Part shown: positions 35,753-44,577 of the stretch, one piece after another
Numbering within the stretch: the stretch's first letter is position 1
Layout: every line of letters starts with the position of its first letter
Source: Glycomyces sp. TRM65418
GTDB taxonomy: Bacteria; Actinomycetota; Actinomycetes; Mycobacteriales; Micromonosporaceae
NCBI RefSeq assembly: GCF_019710475.1
Contig: NZ_JAJFAX010000001.1
Location: 558,001 to 622,000 of the forward strand
Reading direction: 5' to 3'
Length of the DNA: 64,000 bases
Notes under the pieces: generated by a model
The model's database searches: none
Told to the model about the DNA's origin: nothing
The model's input: the letters and a program-made list of their open reading frames with translations, nothing else
Translations under genes and position numbers: made by a program

Positions 35753-35865
35753 CCGACACACCCGGCCTCGGGGGCCGGGCGGCCCGACGAGAGGTCAGAC
35801 CCCCGCGTCGCCGTTGAACCGGGGGCGCCCGAGCTCCGACACACCCGGCCCCGGGGGCCTGCGAC
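35753..35865. repeat. direct repeat with hairpin-forming core
   Basis: A stretch of about 24 bases starting CCGACACACCCGGCC occurs twice, 85 bases apart. The first copy contains the 7-bp stem CCCGGCC-N5-GGCCGGG. These may serve as terminators for the minus-strand gene ending at 35893. Nothing else is seen in this gap. Confidence 0.6.
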
Positions 35866-35892
35866 GGCCCCCTCCCCCGGCAGGTCCCCCGC

Positions 35893-37053
35893 TCAGCCGG
35901 TTCGGTAGCTCCAGAGCGGAACCGCCATCTCCGCGGCCGTCAGGCCGCCGTGCTGGCCGATGAGCTTCGCCACGTGCGGCGGCTCGCCCTCGACCCCGAC
36001 CACCGCGAACGTGTCGCGGCACGCCACCACCAGATCGCCGATGCGCTCGCGGCTCCGCGCGGTCACCTTCGGGCCGAACCAGCCCCGGTCGACCGCCTCG
36101 TCCCGCCCCATGACCTCCGCGCGGCCCCCCACCGCCTCCGTCCACGCCTGCCGGACCTCCTCCACCGCGCCGGGCGCGGTGTAGAGGTACCGAATCCGAC
36201 CGTCGCCCGCGATCGCCTCGACTCCGTCGCGCAGGTCCGGCCGCTGGTCGACGTGCAGCCGGTCGGTCACGTTCACCATGCCGTGGTCGGCGGTCACCAT
36301 CAGCGCCGCATCGCTCGGCAGGCCGGTGAGGATGCCGTCGATCGCCTCGGCGACGTTCGCGACCGCTTCGAGCCACTGCGGCGAGCCGATGCCGTGGAAG
36401 TGCCCGGCGGTGTCCACGTCCGGCAGGTAGCCGTACACCAGGCTGCGCCCGCCTCGCGCCAGCGCCGCGAGCGTCCCTTCGGCGACCTCTCCCGGGGTGG
36501 ACGCGGGGAGCCAGTCGGCGCCCCGGTAGATCGCGTGCGTCAGGCCGGTGTCGCGGAAGGCGCCGCTGGAGACGACGGTGCAGACGACCCCGTCCGCGTC
36601 GGCCTGCTCGAAGCAGGTCGGTTCGGGCTGCCAGGTCTCCGGGTCGGGGGCGCCGTCCCAGCGGATGTGGGTGACCAGGTCGCCGGTGCCGGGGACGCGC
36701 ACGGTGAAGCCGATGATGCCGTGTTCGCCGGGCGGCATGCCGCATGCGAGGGAGGCGAGGCTGATGGGGGTCGAGGACGGGACGGTCGCGGTGATGGGGG
36801 TGAGGGTGCCGAGTTCGCCGTGGTGGATGGCCCCGATGGTGGCGCTGGCCTGGGCGGCCTGGCCGAGCAGGTGGTGGCCGAAGCCGTCGAGGAGGAGCAC
36901 GGCCACGCGGCGCACGCCGTCGAACTCGGTGTCGCGCAGGTTCAGGCCTTTGGCGGGGATTCCTAGGGCGCCGAGGGCGGTCGGCATCACGTCGGCGAGC
37001 GTGCCGGTGCCGTAGGCAGGTCGCATCTCCGCCAGGTACGGGCTCGAAGGCAT
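35893..37053 (-). CDS. alkaline phosphatase superfamily phosphodiesterase/nucleotide pyrophosphatase
   Basis: The 386-residue protein has the metal-binding pattern of the superfamily: L-L-L-D-G-F-G at about 53-59, T-V-P-S-S-T-P with the likely Thr/Ser nucleophile, D-V-D-T-A-G-H-F-H-G, and T-A-D-H-G-M. It would hydrolyse phosphate diesters using two metal ions. No signal peptide is visible, so the substrate is probably intracellular. The ATG is 6 bases after TAGCCT, suggesting a leaderless mRNA. The exact substrate is unknown. Confidence 0.88.
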   Translation of the reverse strand: MPSSPYLAEMRPAYGTGTLADVMPTALGALGIPAKGLNLRDTEFDGVRRVAVLLLDGFGHHLLGQAAQASATIGAIHHGELGTLTPITATVPSSTPISLASLACGMPPGEHGIIGFTVRVPGTGDLVTHIRWDGAPDPETWQPEPTCFEQADADGVVCTVVSSGAFRDTGLTHAIYRGADWLPASTPGEVAEGTLAALARGGRSLVYGYLPDVDTAGHFHGIGSPQWLEAVANVAEAIDGILTGLPSDAALMVTADHGMVNVTDRLHVDQRPDLRDGVEAIAGDGRIRYLYTAPGAVEEVRQAWTEAVGGRAEVMGRDEAVDRGWFGPKVTARSRERIGDLVVACRDTFAVVGVEGEPPHVAKLIGQHGGLTAAEMAVPLWSYRTG

Positions 37054-37059
37054 GGCCCG

Positions 37060-37065
37060 AGGCTA
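37060..37065 (-). promoter_or_regulatory. -10 box for leaderless phosphodiesterase gene
   Basis: On the minus strand TAGCCT, 6 bases, ATG. Confidence 0.5.
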
Positions 37066-37183
37066 GCCGGTTTCGTGTCGGTTCGCCCACACCGGGTGCC
37101 GGATGCGCGGGAGGTTCCCCGGTCGGCGCTGAACGCGCGGCTGCGGCGGCCCTGAAAGGGGCCGCCGCAGCCGCGTCGGTCGG

Positions 37184-39325
37184 TCAGACGCTCGCCGATT
37201 CGCGGTCGGTCGCCGCCGGCGTCCCCGCGGCGGCGTCGCGCCGCTTCGCGATGCCGCCGGGCCACCAGAGCCGTTCGCCGATCCACAGCGCGAGCGCGGG
37301 GACCAGGAGCGATCGGACGATGATCGCGTCGGCCAGGACGCCGACGCAGACGACGACGCCGATCTGCATCAGGAAGGTCAGCGGCATGAGCGCGAGCACG
37401 GTGAAGGTCGCGGCCAGGACCAGTCCGGCGGAGGTGATGACGCCGCCGGTCAGCGTGAGGGCCCGGAGGGTGCCGACGCGGTGGCCCCATCGCGGGACCT
37501 CCTCGCGGACCCGCGTCATGAGGAAGATCGTGTAGTCGACCCCCATGGCGACCAGGAACAGGAATCCGAACAGGAAGAACGTGGTGTCCACGGTGCCGTG
37601 CCCGAGGAGGTCGAGCACGACGGCGGCGGTGCCGATGGCGGCGGCGAACGACAGGACCGTGGCGAGGGTCAGCACGAGCGCGGCGACGGCGGCCCGCAGC
37701 AGGATCATGATCACCGCGAAGACCACGGCGAAGATGAGCGGGATGAGCAGCGCCAGGTCGCGGTTGTTGGCGTCGACGAGGTCGAGGCGGGTGGCGGTGG
37801 CGCCGCCGACGAGGGCGTCGGTGCCGTCGTCGGCGAAGGCGTTCCGGAGGTCGGCCACGGTGTCCTGGGCGGCGGCGCTGGAGGGGGCCCCGGCGAGGAT
37901 CGCGTCGATACGGACCCGGTCGGAACCGGTGGCGGCCACCGGTTCGAGGACCTGGGCGACGCGGTCGTCGGCTTCGAGGACCGCCAGTGCGGCGTCGGCG
38001 TCGGCGGCGTGGACGTAGACCTCGGCGGGCTCGGAGGCGCCGGCCGGGTAGTGCTCGGCCATCTCGGTGGCGACGCGCTGGGATTCGGTCTCGGTGGTGA
38101 GGGTCTGGGACTGCTCCAGGCCGGTGGACAGGCCGGTCCAGCCGAGGGCGAGGAGCGCGAGTCCGGCGGTGGCGGCGAGGGCGATGAGGCGGGGCCTGGC
38201 CGAGACGGCGCCGGCGATGCGGCCCCAGAAGCGGTGGCGGCGTTGGGCGGGCGCGTGGGCTTCGGCGGGGTCGTAGCGCGGGACGACGGGCCAGAACAGG
38301 GCCCGGCCGAAGAGCGAGAGGACGGCGGGGAGCAGGGTCATGGAGGCGATGACGGCGCTGACGACGCCGGCGATGAGGACGGGGCCGAGGGCCGCGGTGC
38401 TGGAGACGGAGGCGAGCGGCATGACCGCGAGCGCGAGGACGACGGTGCCGGCGGAGGCGAGCACGGCGGGCATGGTGCGGGTGAGGGCGGTCTGCATCGC
38501 GGCGAAGCGGTCCTCGTCGCGGCGCAGCTCTTCGCGGTACCGGGAGACGAGCAGGAGCGTGTAGTCGGTGGAGACGCCGAAGACGAGGACGGTGAGGATG
38601 CCGGTGTTCTGGCCGTTGACGGTGACGTCGGCGTATTCGCCGAGGAGGTAGGCGAGCGCGGTGGCGAGCTGTTCGGCGACGGCGATGCACGCGAGCGGGA
38701 GGACGAGCAGCAGCGGGGACCGGTAGCTGAGCGCGAGGACGATGGCGACGACGGCGACGGTCATCCAAGTGAGCGGCCCGTCGAGTTCCTCGAAGGCGGA
38801 TTCCATGTCGCGGGCGAAGGCCGCACCGCCGGTGAAGCCCGCTTCGGTGCCGGCGGGGAGGCCGGCTTGGACGGCGGCGTCGGCGCGGTCGAGGATCGCG
38901 GGGTCGTCGTCGACGGCGGTCTCGGGGAGGGGCACGACGAGCATGAGCGCTCGGCCGTCCTCGGAGGGGATCGGTCCGGCGGTGGTCTCGCCGGCGGCGG
39001 CGAACCGGTCGAGTGCGGCGCGGTCGGCCTCGGCGGCGGCGAAGGCCTCGGCGTCGAGGGCGCTGCCGTCGGCGGCGGTGTAGAGGACGAGGAGACTGCT
39101 GACGCCGTCGTCGTCGAATTCGGTTTCGGCGAGGCGAAGCGCCTCGGTGGATTCGGCGTCGGCGGGGAGCCAGTTGATCTGGGAGTCGTCTTGGACGTCG
39201 CCGAGCTTCGGGGCGAGGGCGAAGCCGACGGCGGCGAGGAGCACCCAGACGGCGAGGGCGGGCCATCGGCCGCGTCGGGTGCCCGCGAAGGCGGACCGGG
39301 CTCGGCGGAGGGTGGGCGTCGGCAT
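37184..39325 (-). CDS. MMPL family RND-type transporter
   Basis: The 713-residue membrane protein shows the two-fold RND layout: span 1 near residue 22-40, a large external domain (about 45-180), five spans (about 185-340), a second external domain (about 400-510) and the last spans (about 525-690). The conserved F-G-V-S-T-D-Y-T-L-L and A-M-G-V-D-Y-T-I-F-L proton-relay motifs are present. AAAGGA 8 bases upstream selects this Met over one 57 bases earlier. MMPL proteins move lipids or drugs. The two-component genes just upstream in the same direction may control it. Confidence 0.92.
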   Translation of the reverse strand: MPTPTLRRARSAFAGTRRGRWPALAVWVLLAAVGFALAPKLGDVQDDSQINWLPADAESTEALRLAETEFDDDGVSSLLVLYTAADGSALDAEAFAAAEADRAALDRFAAAGETTAGPIPSEDGRALMLVVPLPETAVDDDPAILDRADAAVQAGLPAGTEAGFTGGAAFARDMESAFEELDGPLTWMTVAVVAIVLALSYRSPLLLVLPLACIAVAEQLATALAYLLGEYADVTVNGQNTGILTVLVFGVSTDYTLLLVSRYREELRRDEDRFAAMQTALTRTMPAVLASAGTVVLALAVMPLASVSSTAALGPVLIAGVVSAVIASMTLLPAVLSLFGRALFWPVVPRYDPAEAHAPAQRRHRFWGRIAGAVSARPRLIALAATAGLALLALGWTGLSTGLEQSQTLTTETESQRVATEMAEHYPAGASEPAEVYVHAADADAALAVLEADDRVAQVLEPVAATGSDRVRIDAILAGAPSSAAAQDTVADLRNAFADDGTDALVGGATATRLDLVDANNRDLALLIPLIFAVVFAVIMILLRAAVAALVLTLATVLSFAAAIGTAAVVLDLLGHGTVDTTFFLFGFLFLVAMGVDYTIFLMTRVREEVPRWGHRVGTLRALTLTGGVITSAGLVLAATFTVLALMPLTFLMQIGVVVCVGVLADAIIVRSLLVPALALWIGERLWWPGGIAKRRDAAAGTPAATDRESASV

Positions 39326-39490
39326 GGGACGGTTCCTTTCGGATCGTTCGGGTTCCATGCCTCCGAATCTGCTGCAGCCCAATCGAATGCGCCTCAGCGT
39401 GCGAGCGTGTTCGCGCCTACGGCGAGGCGACTGCGCGGGAGGGCCGTGGGGGCGGCGCGGCGCCTCGGAACGCTCCGGGGCCCGGCGCGC

Positions 39491-40153
39491 CTACACCTCG
39501 GGGACGTCCAGGCCGGATCGGTAGGCGATGGCGACCAGGCCGGCCCTGTCGCGGGCGGCCAGCTTGGACAGCAGCTTGCCGACGTGGGTGCGGACCGTGG
39601 CGGGGCTGATGAACAGCCGCTCGCCGATCTCGTCGTTCGGGAGGCCCGTGGCGACCCAGCGCAGGATCTCCAGTTCGCGCTCGGTGAGGTCCCCCAGGTT
39701 CTGGTGGGGCCTGCCGGCCCCGGTGCCGCGCTCGGCGTAGGCCTCGATGACCTTCCGGGTCACGTCCGGGCTGAGCAGGGAGTCCCCCGCCGCGGCGAGG
39801 CGCACGGCCCGCAGGAGGTCCTCGGGCGGCGCGTCCTTCATGACGAATCCGGCCGCGCCGCTGGAGAGGGCGTCGAAGATGTAGTCGTCCACTTCGAACG
39901 TGGTGATCATGACGACGCGCGTGCCGGCCAGGTTCGCGTCCCGGCTGATGCGCCGGAGCACTTCGAGGCCGTCGAGGCCGGGCATGCGGATGTCGAGCAG
40001 GGCGACGTCGGGCCGCAGCCGCGAGACGAGCTCCCAGGCCTCCTGGCCGTTGTCGGCCTCGGCCGCGACGTGGATGTCGTCCTCGCTGTGGAAGAGGTTG
40101 CGCAGGGCCATCCGGATGAGGCTCTGGTCGTCGGCGATCACGAGTTCGATCAT
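39491..40153 (-). CDS. NarL/FixJ-type response regulator
   Basis: The 220-residue protein has a receiver domain (A-D-D-Q at 7-10, Asp in L-L-D-I-R-M-P, V-M-K-D) and a C-terminal LuxR-type helix-turn-helix (L-T-E-R-E-L-E-I-L-R, S-P-A-T-V-R-T-H). GAGGA 6 bases upstream supports the ATG. It follows its kinase by 68 bases and precedes the MMPL gene by 165 bases. Confidence 0.92.
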   Translation of the reverse strand: MIELVIADDQSLIRMALRNLFHSEDDIHVAAEADNGQEAWELVSRLRPDVALLDIRMPGLDGLEVLRRISRDANLAGTRVVMITTFEVDDYIFDALSSGAAGFVMKDAPPEDLLRAVRLAAAGDSLLSPDVTRKVIEAYAERGTGAGRPHQNLGDLTERELEILRWVATGLPNDEIGERLFISPATVRTHVGKLLSKLAARDRAGLVAIAYRSGLDVPEV

Positions 40154-40221
40154 GCGCGTTCCTCACTGCTGGACGGCGCTGCGGCCGTCGGTCGGCGCCC
40201 TCGGCGAGGGCTCGGGAGCCG

Positions 40222-41379
40222 TCAACCGGGGTGGTTCGTGTAGGGAAGGTCGGCCTTGACGGCGAAGCCGCCGCCGGGCCGGGGCCCGGCGCTGAACTCG
40301 CCGCCGCCGGTCACGACCCGTTCCATCATGCCGGTCACGCCCTGCCCGACCCGGTCCGGGTCGATCGGGCCGCCGCGTCCGTCGTCCTCCACGAGGATGC
40401 CGATCCGGTGGGGCCCGCAGTCGATCCGGACCTCGGCCCGGCGGGCCTCGGCATGGCGGATGACGTTCGTCAGCGACTCCTGCACCACGCGGTAGACCGT
40501 GGCGGCGATGTTCGTCGGCACCGCCCCCGGGTCGCCGGAGACGGTGTACTCGACGTCGAGGCCGCCGGTGCGCACGGCGTCGACGAGGGCCGGCAGGTCG
40601 GTTATCGCGCCTGTCGGGCGCAGCTCGGGCTGCCGCCCTTGGCGCAGCGGGGCGAGGGTGGCGCGCAGGTCCTGCAGCGCCCGCGTGGAGGCGTCGCGGA
40701 TGGCCTGGAGGTTCTCGACCACCTCGGGCGGGGCGCCCGGCCGCTTGTCCAGCACGTGCAGGGCCACACCGGCGTTCATGCTGACCACGGCCAGGCTGTG
40801 GCCGACGACGTCGTGGATCTCCCTGGCCATCTGGATCCGTTCCTCGGCCCGGTAGCGCTCGCGTTCGGCCTCGCGCTCGGTGGTGCGTTCGCGCGCCCGG
40901 GCGTTGCGGGACTCGCGGAGGAGGCGGCCGCCGGTGGCGGCGAGACCGAGCCAGACCAGTGCGATGCTCGCGTTCACCCACAGGTCGGCGATGTCGTCCA
41001 TGACGACGGTGTGGAAGGCCGTGGTGGCGGCGAACAGGACAGCGAGGACGACGAGGACGGTCTTCAGCGGTCGCGCGAACGCGAAGAAGAACACGGCCAC
41101 GGCCGGGAGCAGGTAGACCGGTCCCTCGGGCAGGCCCAGGTACAGGTAGAGGAAGAGCCCGGCCATCGAGCCGACGAGCGCGACCTCGGGCCACGGGCGC
41201 CGGACCGCGAGGCACCCGCTGATCACCGCGATCAGCGCGAAGGCCGGACCGCCGGGGCTGTGGTCGGGATCGGCCCCGACGGTCGCGCCGCTCGTGAGGA
41301 CGCCGAGCAGCGCGGCGAGGCCGACGTCGAAGGCGGCGGCGCGGATCCGCTTGGCGCGGGCGGTCGTCGGCGTGGTCAC
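40222..41379 (-). CDS. sensor histidine kinase (HisKA_3 type)
   Basis: The 385-residue kinase has about five membrane spans in residues 15-150, a charged coiled coil (about 160-190, R-E-R-T-T-E-R-E-A-E), the phospho-acceptor His in A-R-E-I-H-D-V-V-G-H-S and the ATPase domain (E-S-L-T-N-V-I-R-H-A, D-D-G-R-G). It partners the 39491-40153 regulator. GTG lies 6 bases after TAGCCT, so a leaderless transcript is likely. The 41392-41609 gap upstream contains operator-like palindromes. Confidence 0.92.
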   Translation of the reverse strand: MTTPTTARAKRIRAAAFDVGLAALLGVLTSGATVGADPDHSPGGPAFALIAVISGCLAVRRPWPEVALVGSMAGLFLYLYLGLPEGPVYLLPAVAVFFFAFARPLKTVLVVLAVLFAATTAFHTVVMDDIADLWVNASIALVWLGLAATGGRLLRESRNARARERTTEREAERERYRAEERIQMAREIHDVVGHSLAVVSMNAGVALHVLDKRPGAPPEVVENLQAIRDASTRALQDLRATLAPLRQGRQPELRPTGAITDLPALVDAVRTGGLDVEYTVSGDPGAVPTNIAATVYRVVQESLTNVIRHAEARRAEVRIDCGPHRIGILVEDDGRGGPIDPDRVGQGVTGMMERVVTGGGEFSAGPRPGGGFAVKADLPYTNHPG

Positions 41380-41385
41380 GGGTCC

Positions 41386-41391
41386 AGGCTA
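41386..41391 (-). promoter_or_regulatory. -10 box for leaderless histidine kinase gene
   Basis: On the minus strand TAGCCT, 6 bases, GTG. Confidence 0.5.
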
Positions 41392-41510
41392 CGAGCCGAC
41401 GGCGGCCGCGCCCTCGGCAGCGCGGCGTAAACGCGCCTACGCTCGCCGACGTAGCGCGGCTCGCGGACGCGCCGCACCTCCCCTGGGCCGAACGCGAGGG
41501 GCGCGAAACG

Positions 41511-41586
41511 TCGTACGAAGTGCTCGGTGGTCGTACGCCGGCGGAACCCGCGACCCAGTGCACTTCGTACACTGAACAGTGTACGA
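41511..41586. promoter_or_regulatory. cluster of CGTACG-type palindromes (TetR-like operator)
   Basis: TCGTACACTG-AA-CAGTGTACGA (41565-41586) is a 10+2+10 palindrome. GTACGAAGTGC (41513-41523) is exactly inverted at 41560-41570, and CGTACG cores occur at 41512 and 41532. This dense symmetry is typical of TetR-family operators, but no such regulator gene is adjacent. Confidence 0.55.
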
Positions 41587-41609
41587 CGCACGCCCTTCCC
41601 GGTGCGCCG

Positions 41610-42380
41610 TCAGCGCATGGGGTTGCGCGCGAGCAGGTGGATGTTGGTCGCCATGTCCCGGAACGGCACGCGCGAGGCGGTGGCGCGTTCGAACTCGCGC
41701 AGGGCCTCGCCGGCGCTCGCCTCGGTCTGGGCGGCCGAGGCCGGGAGGAGGTCGCCGACCACGCCGACCCCGTGGACCTGCTCGGTGACCAGGCCCGAGC
41801 CGCCGACCAGCGCGGTGAGCGTGGCGGTCTCGAAGCGGCGCTTGATGGTGTCGCGTCCGTCGAGGACGCCGTCGATGTTGTGGAGCAGGTCGAGGGCGGT
41901 CCCGAACTGGCCCGAGAGGGCCTTGCCGAGGACGGCGGCGATGCGGTTGGAGACGAGAATGCTGACCGCGCCGCCGGGCGCGCAGACGCGCGCGATCGCG
42001 TCGAGCGCGGTGTCGGGGTAGTCGACCATCTCCAGGACGGAGTGGCACAGCACGAGGTCGGCGCTGCCGGGCTCGGCGACGTCGGGGAGTTCGTCGGCGT
42101 CGGCCTGGACGGCTCGGACCCGGTCGGCGACGTCCGCGTCGGCGGCGCGCTGCCGCAGGGAGGCGAGCGCGTTGGCGCTGGGCTCGACGACGACGACGTC
42201 GTGGCCGAGCTCGGCCAAGGGGACGGCGAACCCGCCGGAGCCGCCGCCGACGTCGAGGACGCGGAGGGTCGCCCCGGTACCCGCGGCGAAGCGCTCGATC
42301 TCGGCCGACAGGACCGACCACACGACGGTCATGCGGGGGTGGTGCGCGGTCTGGGCGCTCGCTTTGTGAATGTCGACCAT
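41610..42380 (-). CDS. SAM-dependent methyltransferase (class I)
   Basis: The 256-residue protein has motif I V-L-D-V-G-G-G-S-G-G at about 42-51, V-V-V-E-P-S after strand 2 and L-V-L-C-H-S-V-L-E at strand 4. The substrate is not evident; the family includes small-molecule and SmtA-like tRNA enzymes. The ATG lies 7 bases after TAGGCT. It is a single gene, with 409 bp of non-coding sequence upstream. Confidence 0.85.
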   Translation of the reverse strand: MVDIHKASAQTAHHPRMTVVWSVLSAEIERFAAGTGATLRVLDVGGGSGGFAVPLAELGHDVVVVEPSANALASLRQRAADADVADRVRAVQADADELPDVAEPGSADLVLCHSVLEMVDYPDTALDAIARVCAPGGAVSILVSNRIAAVLGKALSGQFGTALDLLHNIDGVLDGRDTIKRRFETATLTALVGGSGLVTEQVHGVGVVGDLLPASAAQTEASAGEALREFERATASRVPFRDMATNIHLLARNPMR

Positions 42381-42387
42381 GCGCCAA

Positions 42388-42393
42388 AGCCTA
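42388..42393 (-). promoter_or_regulatory. -10 box for leaderless methyltransferase gene
   Basis: On the minus strand TAGGCT, 7 bases, ATG. The rest of 42394-42789 shows only GC-rich hairpins, such as one around 42733-42760, and no gene. Confidence 0.5.
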
Positions 42394-42789
42394 GCGTCGT
42401 CGCGGCGTGCGGGTAAGGAGGGCGAAGCGAACGACTTCGGCGGGGGTTTCCGGCTCGCGCTCTTGAAACAGGCACGGGGAAGCCCTTCGGCAGCGCCCCT
42501 GCCCGAGGGGCACGCCCAGCCCCCGACCGGCCCGGAGTCCGCGACCGGCGGAGTCGCACCGGTAGGAGGGCGCGTGCGGCGGGCCCGTGGACGCAGCGGG
42601 AGCGGACGCCGGATCCGGCGGCGCCGCTGAGGTGCGGGTCGGATGCCGCGCACCGGCGACGTGGCGCACGACGTCATCGGGACGGCCGAAGCGGCGGGGC
42701 CGCCGGGGTCGGGAGCGGGCCGCCATGCGGCGCGCCGCCGACCGTTCGGGCGGCGGCGCTGCCGCGTCTTCGTCCGGTCCGGTTCGGCG

Positions 42790-43554
42790 CTAGTCGCGCA
42801 GGAACGGGGGGCGTCGGCGGATCGCTCGCAGGTAGGCCGGGTTGTTCTTGAAGTACCGGCGCCACAGGCGCTTCGGTTCCTTCGTGAGCCGGTAGAGCCA
42901 TTCCAGGCCGTTGCGCTGCATCCACGGCGGGGCCTGCGGGACGAGCCCGGCGTGGAAGTCGAAGGCGGCCCCCACCCCGAACAGGACCGGCGCGTTCAGC
43001 CGGTCGCGGTGCGCGGCCATCCACCGCTCCTGCTTCGGCGTCGACAGGCCCACCCATACCAGTTGCGCACCGGAGTCGTTGATGCGCTTGACGATCGCCT
43101 CGTCCTCCTCGTCGGTGAGGGGGCGGAACGGCGGCGAGTACGTCCCGGCGATCTTCACGCCCGGGATGCGCTCGGCGAGCTTCTCGGCGAGCAGCTCCGG
43201 CACGCCGTCCTTGCCGCCGTACAGGAACGAGGACCAGCCGCGTTCGGCGGCGCGGGCGAGCACGTTGAGCATCAGATCGGGCCCGTAGACCCGGTCCATC
43301 CACTCGGCGCCGGCCTTGTGCCCGGCCCACACCATCGGCATGCCGTCGGGCGTGGTCAGCCCGGAGGCGTTGTGGATCGCGAGGAGCTCGGGGTCGCGCT
43401 GCGACTCCATGACGCCGTGCACGCCGGTGACGCACACGTAGTGGCGCTCGCCCGAGTCGACCCAGCGGGTCACCTCTGCCAGCGCCATCGCCTGGTTGAC
43501 GGTGGAGACGCCGACGCCGAGGACGTCGACGCGGCGGAGCTTCGGGTCGGCCAT
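42790..43554 (-). CDS. WecG/TagA/CpsF family glycosyltransferase (GT26)
   Basis: The 254-residue enzyme has the family motifs T-P-D-G-M-P-M-V-W at about 67-75, S-F-L-Y-G-G-K-D-G and W-V-G-L-S-T-P-K-Q-E-R-W-M at about 167-179. Relatives transfer N-acetylmannosamine(uronate) to a lipid-linked sugar in wall polymer synthesis at the inner membrane face. It starts 1 base after the stop of the epimerase gene, so the two act together on an envelope glycan. Confidence 0.9.
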   Translation of the reverse strand: MADPKLRRVDVLGVGVSTVNQAMALAEVTRWVDSGERHYVCVTGVHGVMESQRDPELLAIHNASGLTTPDGMPMVWAGHKAGAEWMDRVYGPDLMLNVLARAAERGWSSFLYGGKDGVPELLAEKLAERIPGVKIAGTYSPPFRPLTDEEDEAIVKRINDSGAQLVWVGLSTPKQERWMAAHRDRLNAPVLFGVGAAFDFHAGLVPQAPPWMQRNGLEWLYRLTKEPKRLWRRYFKNNPAYLRAIRRRPPFLRD

Positions 43555-43555
43555 C

Positions 43556-44539
43556 TCAGAGGTTGTACTTGGCCTTGACCTGGTCGTAGACCCACGCGTA
43601 GGTCTTCGCCATGCCGTCGCGGAGGCTGATGGACGGCTCCCAGCCGTAGTACTTCTCGATGAGCGTGTTGTCCGAGTTGCGGCCGCGCACGCCCAGGGCG
43701 CCGTCGACGTGCTTGAGCTCGATGTCGATCCCGGCGATGTCGGCGACCAGGTAGTACAGGTTGTTGATGGTCGTCATCTCGGAGGAGCCGAGGTTGAGCG
43801 GCTCGGTGACGTCGCCGCGGGTGAGCATCTTGGTGCCGTGGACGCAGTCGTCGATGTAGGTGAAGGAGCGGGTCTGCTCGCCGTCGCCCCAGATCTCGAC
43901 GGTCTTCTCGCCCTTGAGGGCGGCGAGGGCGATCTTGCGGCAGGTGGCGGCGGGGGCCTTCTCGCGGCCGCCGTCCCAGGTGCCCTCGGGGCCGTAGATG
44001 TTGTGGTAGCGGGCGACGCGGGTCTCGAGGCCGAAGTCCTCGCGGAAGTGGCGGCACATGCGCTCGGAGAAGAGCTTCTCCCAGCCGTAGCCGTCCTCGG
44101 CGTCGGCGGGGTAGGCGTCCTCTTCCTTCAGGGGCGCGATGTCGGCCTCGGTCTGCTTGTAGCCGGCGTACACGCACGCGGAGGAGGCGTAGAAGAAGCG
44201 GCCGACCTCGGCGTCCTTGGCGGCCATGAGCATGTGGGTCGAGGGGAGGACCGACAGCATGCACAGGGCCTTGTTGTTCTCGATGAAGCCCATGCCGCCC
44301 ATGTTGCAGGCGAGGTTGTAGACCTCGGCGGCGCCGTCGCCGACGGCTTCGCGGCAGGCGTCCAGGTCGGCGAGGTCGCGCTGGAGGCTCTCGGTGTCCC
44401 CGTGGACCTGGTACCACTCGTGGAGGGGCTTGACGTCGACGGCGCGAACGGTCTTGCCCTCGGCGAGGAGGCTCGCCACCAGGTGCCCGCCGATGAAGCC
44501 ACCGGCTCCCGCCACTACCGCGTCCACGCTTGCCGCCAT
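43556..44539 (-). CDS. NAD-dependent sugar-nucleotide epimerase, GDP-mannose 3,5-epimerase-like
   Basis: The 327-residue short-chain dehydrogenase-type protein has the NAD loop G-A-G-G-F-I-G-G at about 11-18. Its active site reads S-S-A-C-V-Y ... Y-G-W-E-K-L, with the Cys in S-S-A-C characteristic of GDP-mannose 3,5-epimerases. GAGGAG 5 bases before this ATG selects it over a GTG two codons earlier. Its coupling to the WecG/TagA-like transferase suggests supply of a sugar nucleotide for wall or capsule polymer. The exact sugar is inference. Confidence 0.88.
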   Translation of the reverse strand: MAASVDAVVAGAGGFIGGHLVASLLAEGKTVRAVDVKPLHEWYQVHGDTESLQRDLADLDACREAVGDGAAEVYNLACNMGGMGFIENNKALCMLSVLPSTHMLMAAKDAEVGRFFYASSACVYAGYKQTEADIAPLKEEDAYPADAEDGYGWEKLFSERMCRHFREDFGLETRVARYHNIYGPEGTWDGGREKAPAATCRKIALAALKGEKTVEIWGDGEQTRSFTYIDDCVHGTKMLTRGDVTEPLNLGSSEMTTINNLYYLVADIAGIDIELKHVDGALGVRGRNSDNTLIEKYYGWEPSISLRDGMAKTYAWVYDQVKAKYNL

Positions 44540-44577
44540 CGTCACTCCTCAAGGTTTCGGATACGGGGAAAGAGCCC

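Noticed and set aside
35596-35817. Possible proteins with (His-Ala)n, (Thr-Pro)n or (Trp-Ala)n from the CCCACG tract
   Set aside because: No ribosome binding site or codon-use signal on either strand; the frames arise only from the repeat.
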